Below are positions 1-9,004 of a DNA stretch of 64,000 nt, piece by piece. Source of the DNA: Psychrobacter sp. JCM 18901 (GTDB taxonomy: Bacteria > Pseudomonadota > Gammaproteobacteria > Pseudomonadales > Moraxellaceae). The translations under genes were made by a program, and so were the position numbers. Every line of letters starts with the position of its first letter. Position 1 is the first letter of the stretch. The DNA is taken from positions 62,001 to 126,000 of the forward strand of contig NZ_BAWH01000003.1 in the NCBI RefSeq assembly GCF_000586435.1, given 5' to 3'. The notes beneath the pieces are model-generated. The model had not been told where the DNA came from, ran no database searches, and saw nothing but the letters and a program-made list of their open reading frames with translations.

Positions 1-1
1 A

Positions 2-949
2 CAAGGTATGCCAGTCACTGTAGCGATTTATACCAATTTGAGCCGTGACCATTTAGACTATCATGCTGATATGGCAGAATATGCCGCTGCCAAAGCCAAG
101 CTGTTTGATAAAGCCCATTTTCCAAATTTGACCCATGCCATTATTAATATCGATGATGAGCACGCTCAAGTTATGTTAGATATGGCAAATGATAGCGGTT
201 TGACGGTATGGACATACAGTTTGGATTCATCAAAAATTGCTACTTTTGTTGCCGCTGATATCATACCAAGTCTGCAAGGCGTCAAAATAAATCTGCGCAC
301 TGATTTTGGTAATGAGAGAACTGACAACATAGAGATTGTCAGTCCGTTATTAGGTCGCTTCAATGTAGCCAATTTGCTCGCAGCGATAGCGGCTGTCGTA
401 GCACTTGATACTGACTTGACTATGAATATCGAGCGTATTGCGCCTGCTGTTGCACAGTTGCAAGGTGCAGTTGGGCGTATGCAGCGTGTACCGTCAAATG
501 ATGGCTGCTTTATCGTGGATTATGCGCATACTCCAGATGCGCTAAGCCAAGTGCTCGCAAGTTTAAAAACTCACTGTAAAGGTCAGCTTTGGGCGGTATT
601 TGGATGCGGCGGAGATCGCGATGCAGGCAAGCGACCGTTGATGGCGCAAGCAGGTCTGGCAGGTGCTGATCAAGTTGTTTTGACCGCGGATAATCCACGT
701 ACCGAAGATCCCAATATGATTTTGCAAGATATGCAGGCTGGTATGACAGCTGAGCAATATCAACGAACCCATATCGAGCCTGCCCGTCAAACTGCTATTG
801 AATATGCAGTTAGTCACTCAGGTGTGGATGATATCGTGGTCATCGCAGGCAAAGGTCATGAAACCTATCAAGAGATTAATAACGTTCGCTATGATTTCGA
901 TGACAGTGTTGTTTTGCAGCAGGCATTGAATCAGACGGGACGTGTGTAA
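2..949 (+). CDS. murE: UDP-MurNAc-L-Ala-D-Glu--meso-diaminopimelate ligase (5'-truncated by window)
   Basis: This is the C-terminal two thirds of MurE, the cytoplasmic ligase that adds meso-diaminopimelate to UDP-MurNAc-L-Ala-D-Glu in peptidoglycan precursor synthesis. The reading frame is open to the left edge, so the true start and the ATP-binding GTNGKT segment lie outside. Visible are the central-domain stretch TNLSRDHLDYH and, near residue 230 of the visible part, DNPRTEDP, the motif that recognises diaminopimelate rather than lysine. GKGHE near the end is also typical. It is followed 82 bases later by murF in the same direction, as in the dcw cluster of other gammaproteobacteria. Its frame is intact. 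Confidence 0.95.
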   Translation, partial: QGMPVTVAIYTNLSRDHLDYHADMAEYAAAKAKLFDKAHFPNLTHAIINIDDEHAQVMLDMANDSGLTVWTYSLDSSKIATFVAADIIPSLQGVKINLRTDFGNERTDNIEIVSPLLGRFNVANLLAAIAAVVALDTDLTMNIERIAPAVAQLQGAVGRMQRVPSNDGCFIVDYAHTPDALSQVLASLKTHCKGQLWAVFGCGGDRDAGKRPLMAQAGLAGADQVVLTADNPRTEDPNMILQDMQAGMTAEQYQRTHIEPARQTAIEYAVSHSGVDDIVVIAGKGHETYQEINNVRYDFDDSVVLQQALNQTGRV

Positions 950-1031
950 TTGGTTGGCTCGCGTTACATGCATTAGTAAAAATTGATCATTAAATATAAA
1001 AATTAAGTAATCATCATATAAGGTAATCATT

Positions 1032-2480
1032 ATGACAGCCGACACCGATAATACTGCCCAGTCGCAAGGGCTCTATGTCTGGCAAATGGACAATCTGCTC
1101 GCAGCGACCACGTCGCTCGATGGGCAGTGGCAACTACCACAAGGCCATGCAGCAGAGCAGACGGCCTTGTCCAGTAAACGTATAGCCACCGATACCCGCA
1201 CGATAACGCCAGGTGATATATTTTTGGCGCTAAGCGGCGATAATTTCGATGGTCACGATTATATCGAGACAGCAATATCAAAAGGCGCAGTTGCCGCTGT
1301 TGTCTCGCGTCCTACCTCGTTGTCCGGCCCAAATGCTATTCCACAATTGGTAGTCAGCGATACTCGTTTGGCACTAGGTCAATTGGCAGCGTATCGTCGT
1401 CAGCAGCATACAGATTTAACCGTGATTGCTATTACGGGTTCTAGCGGCAAGACTACTTGCAAAGAAATGCTTGGCAGTATTTTTGGTAGATTGGCACCGA
1501 CCTTAATCACTCGTGGTAACCTCAATAACGATTTGGGTGTACCAATGATGCTGCTTGAGCTATCGGATCATCATCGTTATGCCATTTTAGAGCTAGGTGC
1601 AAACCATATTGGTGAGATTGCTTATACGACTGAAATCGTTCAGCCTGACGTGGCCTGTATCTTAAACATCGGTACAGCGCATTTGGGTGAGTTTGGTAGC
1701 CGCGAAGGTATTTGCCAAACCAAGGCTGAGATTTACCATACGTTGACGGACGCGCAGTTTGCGATTGTTCCTGATAAGGATGACTTTACCAATCAGCTGC
1801 GTCGTATCGCTGAAAAGCATACCCCACATGTGATTGGCTTTGGTAATACGGATGTAAGCGCAAGCCATCTAGACGTAGAGCCTGAGCGTAGCGAATTTAA
1901 GCTACATATCGGTAACCAAGTCCATGATATCAACTTGCCATTGGCAGGTGAACACAATGTCAATAATGCCTTGGCTGCTGCTGCCTGCGCGCATGCACTA
2001 AATATTGCGGTGAGTGACATCGTCATTGGGCTAGAAAATGCGCGTCCTGCTAAAGGTCGTCTAAATAGCCAGATACTTGGTATGCATCGTCTCATTGATG
2101 ATACTTATAATGCCAACCCTCATTCGGTGCGTGCTGCCGCCAAAGTATTGGCTGCGCAAACAGGTACGCAAGTGATGGTATTGGGCGATATCGGTGAGTT
2201 AGGAGAGGCGGCTATCAGTGAGCATCAAAGCTTGGGCCGTACTATCGCAACCACAGGTATCAACGTGCTGCTTTGTGTTGGCGAATATGCCCCTTATACC
2301 GTTGCGGGTGCGCAAGAGGTATCTGATATCAGTGCTCATGCCTTTGCTGACAAAGACAGTTTATTAGAGTATTTACAGCCGTATTTGCAGGCGCAACAAG
2401 CTAAGCCTTGTACTGTGTTGTTCAAAGGCTCTCGTTCCATGGGAATGGAAACACTTATTCATGCGCTAGTAGAGGAGTAG
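1032..2480 (+). CDS. murF: UDP-MurNAc-tripeptide--D-Ala-D-Ala ligase
   Basis: MurF attaches D-Ala-D-Ala to the UDP-MurNAc-tripeptide, the last cytoplasmic step of the stem peptide. The protein is 482 residues, a little longer than the E. coli enzyme. The ATP-binding motif GSSGKTTCKE, the central-domain ELGANHIGEI and the C-terminal DDTYNANPHS and GDIGELG stretches are all visible. The chosen ATG is preceded by a purine-rich AAGG about nine bases upstream. Its stop is only three bases before the GTG start of mraY, so translation of the two is probably coupled. The frame is intact. Confidence 0.96.
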   Translation: MTADTDNTAQSQGLYVWQMDNLLAATTSLDGQWQLPQGHAAEQTALSSKRIATDTRTITPGDIFLALSGDNFDGHDYIETAISKGAVAAVVSRPTSLSGPNAIPQLVVSDTRLALGQLAAYRRQQHTDLTVIAITGSSGKTTCKEMLGSIFGRLAPTLITRGNLNNDLGVPMMLLELSDHHRYAILELGANHIGEIAYTTEIVQPDVACILNIGTAHLGEFGSREGICQTKAEIYHTLTDAQFAIVPDKDDFTNQLRRIAEKHTPHVIGFGNTDVSASHLDVEPERSEFKLHIGNQVHDINLPLAGEHNVNNALAAAACAHALNIAVSDIVIGLENARPAKGRLNSQILGMHRLIDDTYNANPHSVRAAAKVLAAQTGTQVMVLGDIGELGEAAISEHQSLGRTIATTGINVLLCVGEYAPYTVAGAQEVSDISAHAFADKDSLLEYLQPYLQAQQAKPCTVLFKGSRSMGMETLIHALVEE

Positions 2481-2483
2481 GCG

Positions 2484-3601
2484 GTGTTAGTTTGGTTGTT
2501 CGGCTGGCTTGGCCAGTATTATACGCCGTTTTCTGCGGTTTCTTCGTTGACGCTACGAGCATTGCTTGCAGTTGTTACCGCCCTTGTATTTAGCATGATG
2601 TTTGGTGGCCGTGTCATTCGGCACTTGCGATCGCTCAAATATGGTCAGGCCATTCGTAATGATGGGCCTCAGTCGCATTTGGCCAAGACTGGTACGCCAA
2701 CCATGGGCGGGGTATTGATCCTAAGTGCGATTGGTATATCGACGCTACTATGGGCACGACTAAACAATCCTTATGTTTGGATTTTGCTCGTGGTTATGGT
2801 TATCTTTGGTGCCGTCGGTTGGGCTGATGATTGGCTAAAAATTAAGTACAAAGATCCAAAAGGCTTAATCGCTCGCAAAAAGTATTTTTGGCTGTCTATG
2901 GGGGCACTGTTTGTCGGTGTGTCTTTATATTATATCGCCACGCTACAACCAGATATCAACACCACGCGTGAGATGCAGGATCTGCTATTGCCAGTATTCA
3001 AAGACTGGATGATTCCATTTTCAGTAGTGCCATTTGGTATTGGCTTCATCATCTTTACTTACTTTGTGATTAATGGTGCTTCTAACGCAGTCAATCTAAC
3101 CGATGGTTGGATGGTTTGGCGATTTTGCCAGTCGTTCTCGTCGCTGCAGGTTTGGGCGCGATGGCCTATGTATCAGGCGATGTACGCTTTGCTGATTACT
3201 TACATGTGCCTTATATTCCTTACAACTCCGAAGTCATCATCGTCTGTGGCTCAATGGTCGGAGCAGGTCTTGGTTTCCTATGGTTCAACGCACATCCAGC
3301 ACAAGTATTTATGGGTGATGTTGGCGCACTAGCACTAGGTGCAATGCTAGGTACTATCGCCGTTATGACCCGCCAAGAGATTGCCTTTGCGATTATGGGT
3401 GGTTTGTTTGTCGCAGAAGCGCTATCAGTTATGTTGCAGGTTGGCTCGTACAAACTGCGCAAAAAACGCGTCTTTCGTATGGCACCGCTGCATCATCATT
3501 TTGAGGAAATTGGCTGGAAAGAAACGCAAGTGGTGGCGAGATTTTGGATTATTGCCATTATCCTTGTCATCCTCGGGTTAATGACGCTAAAGCTACGTTA
3601 A
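2484..3601 (+). CDS. mraY: Phospho-MurNAc-pentapeptide transferase MraY (one frame break)
   Basis: MraY is the polytopic membrane enzyme that moves phospho-MurNAc-pentapeptide onto undecaprenyl phosphate to make lipid I. It starts at GTG, with AGGAG inside the murF end as ribosome binding site. The motif [14 protein letters not shown] is split. After GATGGT at about 3106 a T is missing, so the first frame runs on as NLTDGWMVW while the second frame carries the rest, including the HHHFEEIGW cytoplasmic loop near the C-terminus. Restoring one T gives 373 codons, the usual MraY length. A real inactivation is implausible in an essential single-copy gene. A strong terminator follows. Confidence 0.93.
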
Positions 3602-3647
3602 GCTATAACAGACGAATATCTATATAGATATTAATTTGCAAAACTCC

Positions 3648-3683
3648 AAAAAGCCGTTTCAATCATGATTGAGACGGCTTTTT
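3648..3683 (+). terminator. Intrinsic terminator after murEF-mraY
   Basis: A long hairpin (AAAAAGCCGT...ACGGCTTTTT, with a TCAATCATGATTGA palindrome at its tip and one G-T pair) runs into T residues about 47 bases after the mraY stop. It closes this part of the dcw cluster, so murD further down must have its own promoter. Confidence 0.9.
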
Positions 3684-3740
3684 GTCGCTCAAGGCAGATG
3701 AATTTTGTTAAAATGCGAAGCATATTGCTATCACTTTGAG

Positions 3741-4688
3741 ATGCCCGTGTCGTTATTTATTTGTCCACTTTGTCAGTCACCGCTACAGCCCGCTGCAGAT
3801 ACTTGGCGCTGTGATGGTAGTTTGCACCCTAAGCAGACTTCACATCCCTTTGATGTGGCGCGTCAAGGCTATGTCAACTTACTACCAGTACAACAAAAAA
3901 AGTCCAAAGCACCTGGGGATAGCCAAGAATCTATCGATGCGCGTAAGCGGTTTTTGAATCATGGACACTATGCACCGCTCCAAGAGTTAATTAGCCAAAA
4001 AATGATAGAATTGCTGTCTAACGATGAGTTAATAGATAAGCAAGATAGCAAGACGGTCAATTGGCTTGATATTGGCTGCGGTGAAGGTTACTACACGCAA
4101 GCAATGGCGCAAATGGGATCGGATGTCATAGACACACTGATAGCCGCTGACATCAGTAAGCCTGCAGTGGTTGAGCTGGCCAAAGTCAGTAAAATAGCAG
4201 GTCGTCTATGGTATCAGCCGCGCAAAGAAGATACTGCCAAGACGACAGCAGTCTATCCATTAGTGACCAGTGCTGCACATCTACCATTACGCCCGCACAG
4301 TATGACGGGTATTAGTAGTATTTTTAGCCCCATTTTGCCCGAGGCATTTGATAATGTATTGATGGATGGTGGCTATCTGATTATTGCCAAACCTGATGTT
4401 GGGCATTTGGCAACGATGCGTGATGTGTTATTTGATGATGTACGTGAGCACGATTCTGATAAATTTTTGCAAGAATTGGTACCATATTTTACGTTGGTTG
4501 AGACCTGCCGTGTCAGTACAGAGCTGACGTTATCCGCAGAGGATTTGGCTGATTTGATGACGATGACACCTTACGCTTACCGTGCCCGCAGCGAAAAAAG
4601 GCAAGCACTATTGGCTGCCGTAGAAACAGCAGCATTTAGCACAGAGGCGAATTTTGTGGTTTATATTTTGCAGAAAACGCCTGTTTAG
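3741..4688 (+). CDS. 23S rRNA guanine-N1 methyltransferase RlmA-like protein
   Basis: Resembles RlmA (RrmA), which methylates N1 of G745 in 23S rRNA using S-adenosylmethionine. The N-terminus holds a small zinc-binding motif (CPLC near residue 8, then C..H at about 24-28), followed by the family phrase FDVARQGYVNLLP. The SAM-binding motif LDIGCGEGYYTQ lies near residue 112. About 315 residues from the ATG at 3741, somewhat longer than E. coli RlmA. A TTG 36 bases upstream is in frame but has poorer context. A natural A7 run at 3895-3901 is in frame here. It is a single gene flanked by terminators or long spacers. Specificity among the RlmA/TlrB group is inferred. Confidence 0.8.
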   Translation: MPVSLFICPLCQSPLQPAADTWRCDGSLHPKQTSHPFDVARQGYVNLLPVQQKKSKAPGDSQESIDARKRFLNHGHYAPLQELISQKMIELLSNDELIDKQDSKTVNWLDIGCGEGYYTQAMAQMGSDVIDTLIAADISKPAVVELAKVSKIAGRLWYQPRKEDTAKTTAVYPLVTSAAHLPLRPHSMTGISSIFSPILPEAFDNVLMDGGYLIIAKPDVGHLATMRDVLFDDVREHDSDKFLQELVPYFTLVETCRVSTELTLSAEDLADLMTMTPYAYRARSEKRQALLAAVETAAFSTEANFVVYILQKTPV

Positions 4689-5118
4689 CACATTTAGAGC
4701 ATCGCAGTATGGAGTATTGCTATGCTCGTTTTAAACATTAACCAGAAACTTCTAATGAGTTAGGTTTTTCGAATAGCAGAAGTATTGCTATCAGGAAATT
4801 TAGCTAACCGTTTCCGTATTTGCATTCTTCAACAATCAGCTAGACATTCGCGTTTTTATAAATATCCTGTTTACGATGCTTACTGATAAAGCGTAAATAC
4901 GCTGTCATTTAACCAAACATTACGCCAACACCTAACATGCCTTTAATCGCGCATGCCCTCGTAACAATCGCAACCTTTCTTCAAGTTTCATAAATCTACT
5001 TAATACTATAATCATTTATCATTCTCTTTGTCGATAGAGTAAAGCTTTATCACGATAGTTCATTTAACACTAAGTGAATTATCTATAACTACTCTAAATA
5101 TGAATTCAAAGGAATAAA
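4689..5118. other. Intergenic spacer
   Basis: 430 bases between the methyltransferase and the small secreted protein. It is AT-rich with no open frame of note. On the minus strand, around 4880-4985, short frames that would join if two single-base losses are repaired encode about 37 residues. This is too weak to call a gene. AGGAATAAA just before 5119 is the likely ribosome binding site of the next gene. Confidence 0.5.
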
Positions 5119-5415
5119 ATGATGAAAAAGATACTAGTTAGTTCGATTTTAGCCGCTACTGCTTGTTTGTCGATGGTGGGTCAAGCCAATGCTGCACCCA
5201 GTTATGACCAACATCATAAAGTCCAAGTACAACACCAAAAACATGATAACAAGGCCAGTAATAGCCATAAGCATGTTAAAAGCAAGGTAAAAGTCTCACA
5301 TCATAAAGCGAATGTAGTGGCTGCTAAACACAAAACAACAGCCAAAAATGTCCATGCTAAAAACAGCCACGACAAAAACAATTATGACAGAAATAACCAT
5401 GATCGTCGCTCATAG
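5119..5415 (+). CDS. Small secreted histidine- and lysine-rich protein, unknown function
   Basis: 98 residues. A classical signal peptide (MMKK, a hydrophobic stretch, then ANA-A) predicts export to the periplasm with a mature part of about 70 residues. That mature part is low in complexity and made mostly of H, K, N, D and S, with about a dozen histidines, and ends in repeated NNYDRNNHDRR-like units. AAAGGAATAAA precedes the ATG and a strong terminator follows, so it looks like an expressed single-gene unit. I do not recognise a family. The composition would fit metal or polyanion binding, but that is only inference. Confidence 0.7.
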   Translation: MMKKILVSSILAATACLSMVGQANAAPSYDQHHKVQVQHQKHDNKASNSHKHVKSKVKVSHHKANVVAAKHKTTAKNVHAKNSHDKNNYDRNNHDRRS

Positions 5416-5435
5416 AAATACGATCCTAGCATCCA

Positions 5436-5466
5436 AAAATAGCGCCTTAATTAGGCGCTATTTTTT
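5436..5466 (+). terminator. Intrinsic terminator
   Basis: AATAGCGCCT-TAATT-AGGCGCTATTTTTT hairpin with T run, 20 bases after the small His/Lys-rich gene. The A-rich left arm may let it also serve the convergent lipoprotein gene. Confidence 0.88.
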
Positions 5467-5508
5467 GTTCTTATATGACACTATTGAGCGTTACTAGTTA
5501 GGTGAACA

Positions 5509-6225
5509 CTACTGACTGATAAACGTCATTGATTTGGATATGCCGCTTTTATTAGGCTGAGTGAGTGTGACTTTACTACTCAAAACATTGCCTTTGGCAT
5601 TGATTTTATAGCATTCTGAAGACGTACCTGCAGCGTCAGAAGTCAAAAGTAGATTGCCTGAGGTTTCTATACAGAGCCACGCTGTACTATTCGTATCTTG
5701 TGTGAGCGACCAGTCCTGCTTATAAGTGGCGGTTTTCTGACGCATACTGCTGTCAGCATATACGTTTTCAGTGATGAGCTGATTTGAGTCGCCTACAGTA
5801 GCCATTTTAGGGATACTAGTCGTTTGTTTAGCGATTGAATACTCACCCGTACTATCCGTAAAACCATGGAACACCAATGGGTCTAGCGTAAAATAATTGA
5901 TAGCGACTGACTGATCCGTGATCTGCTGATTCACTGTGTTGATTGTGCTGACTTCTGCGCCTTGTACCATTTTATTATTAAAACGCATGCTGCCTTTAGG
6001 AGTGATTTGAATATCTGCGGCTACGCTTTGTCCGCCGACAGTAGCGACCAATTTTTCACTACGTTGTTTGGTATAGATATTGAGTAAGGCAGTCTCAACT
6101 GGGTATTGAGTGACTACGTTAGCAGAGTTGTTATTTTGATTGGTGCCTGTTGCCATGCCGCCCATGCCAGTAGCGCAAGCACTCAATCCGAGTCCTGCTA
6201 CGATACACATTCCTAGTGTTTTCAT
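5509..6225 (-). CDS. Putative lipoprotein, unknown function
   Basis: 238 residues with a lipoprotein signal peptide: MKTLGMCIVAGLGLSAC, where LSAC is the lipobox and the cysteine at residue 17 would be lipidated. The next residues (glycine, methionine, asparagine-rich) form a flexible linker. The mature part has alternating polar segments typical of a beta-rich outer-membrane lipoprotein, and two further cysteines near the C-terminus. I do not recognise a named domain. It is convergent with the preceding small secreted protein and has a long upstream spacer, so it is probably transcribed alone. Confidence 0.75.
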   Translation of the reverse strand: MKTLGMCIVAGLGLSACATGMGGMATGTNQNNNSANVVTQYPVETALLNIYTKQRSEKLVATVGGQSVAADIQITPKGSMRFNNKMVQGAEVSTINTVNQQITDQSVAINYFTLDPLVFHGFTDSTGEYSIAKQTTSIPKMATVGDSNQLITENVYADSSMRQKTATYKQDWSLTQDTNSTAWLCIETSGNLLLTSDAAGTSSECYKINAKGNVLSSKVTLTQPNKSGISKSMTFISQ

Positions 6226-6718
6226 TATTGTATCCTTTAGTTTATTTAAATAAATACTACCAATATCTACTATAATCCAATTTTTTTGACAATGGCATCT
6301 ACCAAGTATCAGTGACTCTACTGTTATTACATTTTTGTACGGAATAGCAATGATAGTAAATATAGATACAAAGCTAGATTAAGCGCCACAGAAAAACTCA
6401 AAGCCTTTTCGTATAAGGGTTTAATAAGAAAATTAAGCTATTAATAAAACGAATCGTAATAGAGTATCTACTCATTTTATGAGTCACTCTCAGCCCATGG
6501 TACGAAATTTTTAGCTTGGTCAATTAATGTGTTATTTGACTAGGTATATAGTTATTAGACTTATACAACATCCGGAATTAAGGCTAAACTGAAATATTTC
6601 AGACAGCAGTAGAGGATGAGTATAGACTGAAAGTCTTACTGTTAAAATATATAAAGAATATTTAGGAAAGGGTAGAACAAGATAGAAAAGCTGAGGTTTT
6701 ACTTAAGCAGAATAAGAT
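6226..6718. other. Intergenic spacer between lipoprotein gene and tRNA-Ser
   Basis: About 490 AT-rich bases. The left end must hold the promoter of the minus-strand lipoprotein gene. I see no open frame, repeat or convincing structure in the remainder. Confidence 0.5.
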
Positions 6719-6808
6719 TGGCGGTGAAGGAGGGATTCGAACCTCGATACGCTATGAACGTATACACACTTTCCAGGCGTGCGGTTTCAGCCACTCACCC
6801 ACTTCACC
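6719..6808 (-). tRNA. tRNA-Ser (anticodon GGA)
   Basis: On the minus strand the gene begins GGTGAAGTGGGTGAGTGG and ends CTTCACC-G-CCA, giving a seven-base acceptor stem with the CCA tail encoded. The anticodon loop reads CTGGAAA, so the anticodon is GGA, reading UCC and UCU serine codons. The long variable arm (GTATACG...CGTAT) and the GGTTCGAATCC T-arm confirm a type II serine tRNA of 90 bases. Confidence 0.96.
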
Positions 6809-6937
6809 GTTTTTTGAACGCCTAAGTATAGCGGATACCATTTAAAATGTCACGACTTGCGCGCTATCTTTCTTTATTGGCAAGCGCCTGCTAGGATAGC
6901 AAGTATGTCACGGCAAGTATAAATGGTTGAAAGTTGA

Positions 6938-7831
6938 ATGATAAGTTTTAGTAGGCTTAAGTACGGATGTAAGAATAGTGCGCTGATGGCAGTATTGCTT
7001 GTTGCGACGGGTATTACCCAAACACATGCTGATGATTTGACCCAATGTAGCCAGTCTTTTTATGGTGGTGTTTATCCTGAATTTACCAACACCAAGTTAA
7101 AAAAAGACACACAAGCGCTATGTATGGATGGCTTTGCGGTTATGTACTCGGGGGTATCGCGTACACCGCTCTGGTCAGCAGAGTATCTCGATCGCACGCG
7201 TCTACAACAAGCTAAACACATCGATCGTGAAGACAGCTTTCACGAAGAGAGTAAACTACCAAAGTCAGCACGAGCCTCATTATCTGATTATTCAGGTTCT
7301 GGCTACGATCGAGGACATTTGGCACCCAATGCCAATATGGCCAATCGCAGCCAGCAGTATGATAGTTTTAGTTTAGCCAATATTGCCCCGCAGTCACCAC
7401 GTAACAATCGCTACATTTGGCGTAATATTGAATCTGCCACTCGATATTTGACTCAGCAATACGGTGAGGTGTATACCATCACAGGTGTGGCATTTACTAA
7501 TAAAAAAACCAAGCAGCTCGCTAACCGTGTCCTTGTGCCTAGCCATTTCTTCAAAGCTGTATATATCCCAGCAACCAATCAAGCAGGCGTGTATTACGCC
7601 CCAAATGATGAGTCAGAACGCATCGACGTAATTAGTATCGATGAGCTGACCACTGAGATTGGCATTGATGTATTACCTATGCTAGATAGTCAGTCCAAAT
7701 CTCAAGCGTTTGATTTACCATTGAAGGCGGGTGAGAGCTCAGATACCCCTGAGGCGCCTGTGGAGGAGCCTGAGTGGATGCTGTTTGTCTGGGCTATTTT
7801 AGAGTGGTTAATTGCACAATTGCAGGCTTAA
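6938..7831 (+). CDS. Secreted DNA/RNA non-specific endonuclease (NucA/EndA-like)
   Basis: 297 residues. An N-terminal signal peptide ending near THA-DD implies export. The catalytic motif of the His-Me finger non-specific endonucleases is present as GYDRGHLAP near residue 126, followed by the metal-binding region SLANIAPQSPRNNRYIW, where the asparagines fit the family. The last 40 residues are acidic and proline-containing (EAPVEEPEW) followed by a tryptophan-rich hydrophobic helix, which could anchor or tether the enzyme. It probably degrades extracellular nucleic acid for nutrient or biofilm purposes (inference). It is a stand-alone gene; no adjacent immunity protein is recognisable, which argues against a toxin role. 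Confidence 0.85.
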   Translation: MISFSRLKYGCKNSALMAVLLVATGITQTHADDLTQCSQSFYGGVYPEFTNTKLKKDTQALCMDGFAVMYSGVSRTPLWSAEYLDRTRLQQAKHIDREDSFHEESKLPKSARASLSDYSGSGYDRGHLAPNANMANRSQQYDSFSLANIAPQSPRNNRYIWRNIESATRYLTQQYGEVYTITGVAFTNKKTKQLANRVLVPSHFFKAVYIPATNQAGVYYAPNDESERIDVISIDELTTEIGIDVLPMLDSQSKSQAFDLPLKAGESSDTPEAPVEEPEWMLFVWAILEWLIAQLQA

Positions 7832-7901
7832 GCTGAAAGTAAGACCCTAAAACCGCCTCATTCTGAAAAAATACAATGTTACTGATAATAAGGATAATCA
7901 A

Positions 7902-8165
7902 ATGATTGAGCCATTCGCCAACGACCATCAAAGCATGCAGATTGGTGATCTTGTCATTGAAAATCAAAAAGACAAGATTATTATATATGGTGATATTGAT
8001 CTCACTTTTGACGAATTAGGATACGACCAAGCCCAACAGCTACATGAGCTGTCGGGAAAAATCGTACAAGCATTTGAAGATAAAAATCTATATAGCAAGA
8101 ATGATGCTAAGTCAAAGGAAAATGATGACCAATTAGATAAAGATATCGACAATCCTTTCCTATAA
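7902..8165 (+). CDS. Small acidic protein of unknown function
   Basis: 87 residues with no signal peptide or membrane segment, rich in D, E, K and N. AATAAGGATAATCA before the ATG supplies a ribosome binding site. The middle part (LVIENQKDKIIIYGDIDLTFDELGYDQAQQLHEL) looks like a beta-hairpin followed by a helix. It lies 70 bases after the endonuclease gene in the same direction and could be co-transcribed. I do not recognise a family. The continuous frame, start context and same-strand position make it more likely real than not. Confidence 0.6.
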   Translation: MIEPFANDHQSMQIGDLVIENQKDKIIIYGDIDLTFDELGYDQAQQLHELSGKIVQAFEDKNLYSKNDAKSKENDDQLDKDIDNPFL

Positions 8166-8427
8166 GTCTTTGATATGGTTTTATTTTTACAGAAATAAGA
8201 AACTGTAAAAAAAATTACTAGGCAAAACCTAAAAATTGCTTATAATGAGTTAAGACATCGCTTGTATCGCTCGAATCTTTAACCAAAAGCTTATAAGTTG
8301 TAATGGTAACTATCATTTAAAAAGGTCGAAACCGTAAAGCTCGTAATGAAAGGTTCTAGCAAAGGATAAGCATAGGACAACAGAAACATAACGTTTCGAG
8401 TAATCATTGTATGAAGGGAGTCAATCT

Positions 8428-8811
8428 ATGAAATTATTTACAAAGACCACTTTAGCAGTTGCTGGTATTGGTATTGCTAGCATGGCATTCGCCGCTGACC
8501 CATTAGCCAACACTACTTGGCAGACATATGATGAAGGCAAGCCAAAAGGTACGGTAAAGATCACTGAGTCAAATGGTGTGTTGACCGGTACTCTTATTGC
8601 TACTAACTCAGCTAAAGGCAAAAAGCACGTTGGTACGACCATTATTAAAGGTCTACAAGCTGATGGTGGTGGTAAATATAGTGGTGGTACGATTACTGAC
8701 CCTGAAAAAGGCAAAGACTATCGTATGACTGCAAGCTTAAGCGGCAACACGTTGAAGCTAAAAGGCTATATCGGGCCATTCTCTCGTAGCCAAGAGTGGA
8801 AAAAGAAATAA
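8428..8811 (+). CDS. DUF2147 family secreted protein
   Basis: 127 residues from the ATG at 8428, which has GGGAG about nine bases upstream. An in-frame earlier ATG at 8407 lacks such a site. The signal peptide ends AFA-ADPL. The mature part matches the DUF2147 pattern: an opening ANTTWQTYDEGKPKG, glycine-rich beta segments such as GGKYSGGTITDPEKGKDY, and a closing GYIGPFSRSQEWKK. Such proteins are small periplasmic beta-barrels of unknown role. The gene is a single unit with its own terminator. Confidence 0.8.
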   Translation: MKLFTKTTLAVAGIGIASMAFAADPLANTTWQTYDEGKPKGTVKITESNGVLTGTLIATNSAKGKKHVGTTIIKGLQADGGGKYSGGTITDPEKGKDYRMTASLSGNTLKLKGYIGPFSRSQEWKKK

Positions 8812-8841
8812 ACTAAAAAAATTAGTTTCAGCGTAATATAT

Positions 8842-8878
8842 AAAAACCCGCGTTACCGAAAGGTCTCGCGGGTTTTTT
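8842..8878 (+). terminator. Intrinsic terminator after DUF2147 gene
   Basis: AAAAACCCGCG...CGCGGGTTTTTT hairpin with a run of six T residues, about 30 bases after the stop codon. Confidence 0.9.
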
Positions 8879-8938
8879 GCGCTTTAGGTTCAAGCTTATA
8901 GTTTCAATAGGGGAGAGCTTTAAACACTAAAATTATAA

Positions 8939-8969
8939 GCGCCGATACTACAGTAGGTAGTATCAGCGC
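8939..8969 (-). terminator. Possible terminator of glnK-amtB
   Basis: A 13-base stem (GCGCTGATACTAC with GTAGTATCGGCGC on the minus strand, one mismatch) lies 36 bases after the amtB stop. On the minus strand it is followed by TTATAATTTT, a weak T-rich tail. Confidence 0.5.
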
Positions 8970-9004
8970 ATTCAACAGCAATCTTTAGCTTACTGGAAAG
9001 GAGC

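Noticed and set aside
1793..2095. Minus-strand open frame of 100 codons inside murF
   Set aside because: It lies antisense to an intact, conserved murF and resembles no protein family.
4880..4985. Small minus-strand gene between rlmA-like gene and the His/Lys-rich gene
   Set aside because: It needs two assumed single-base losses to give about 37 residues, and no ribosome binding site or family match was seen.
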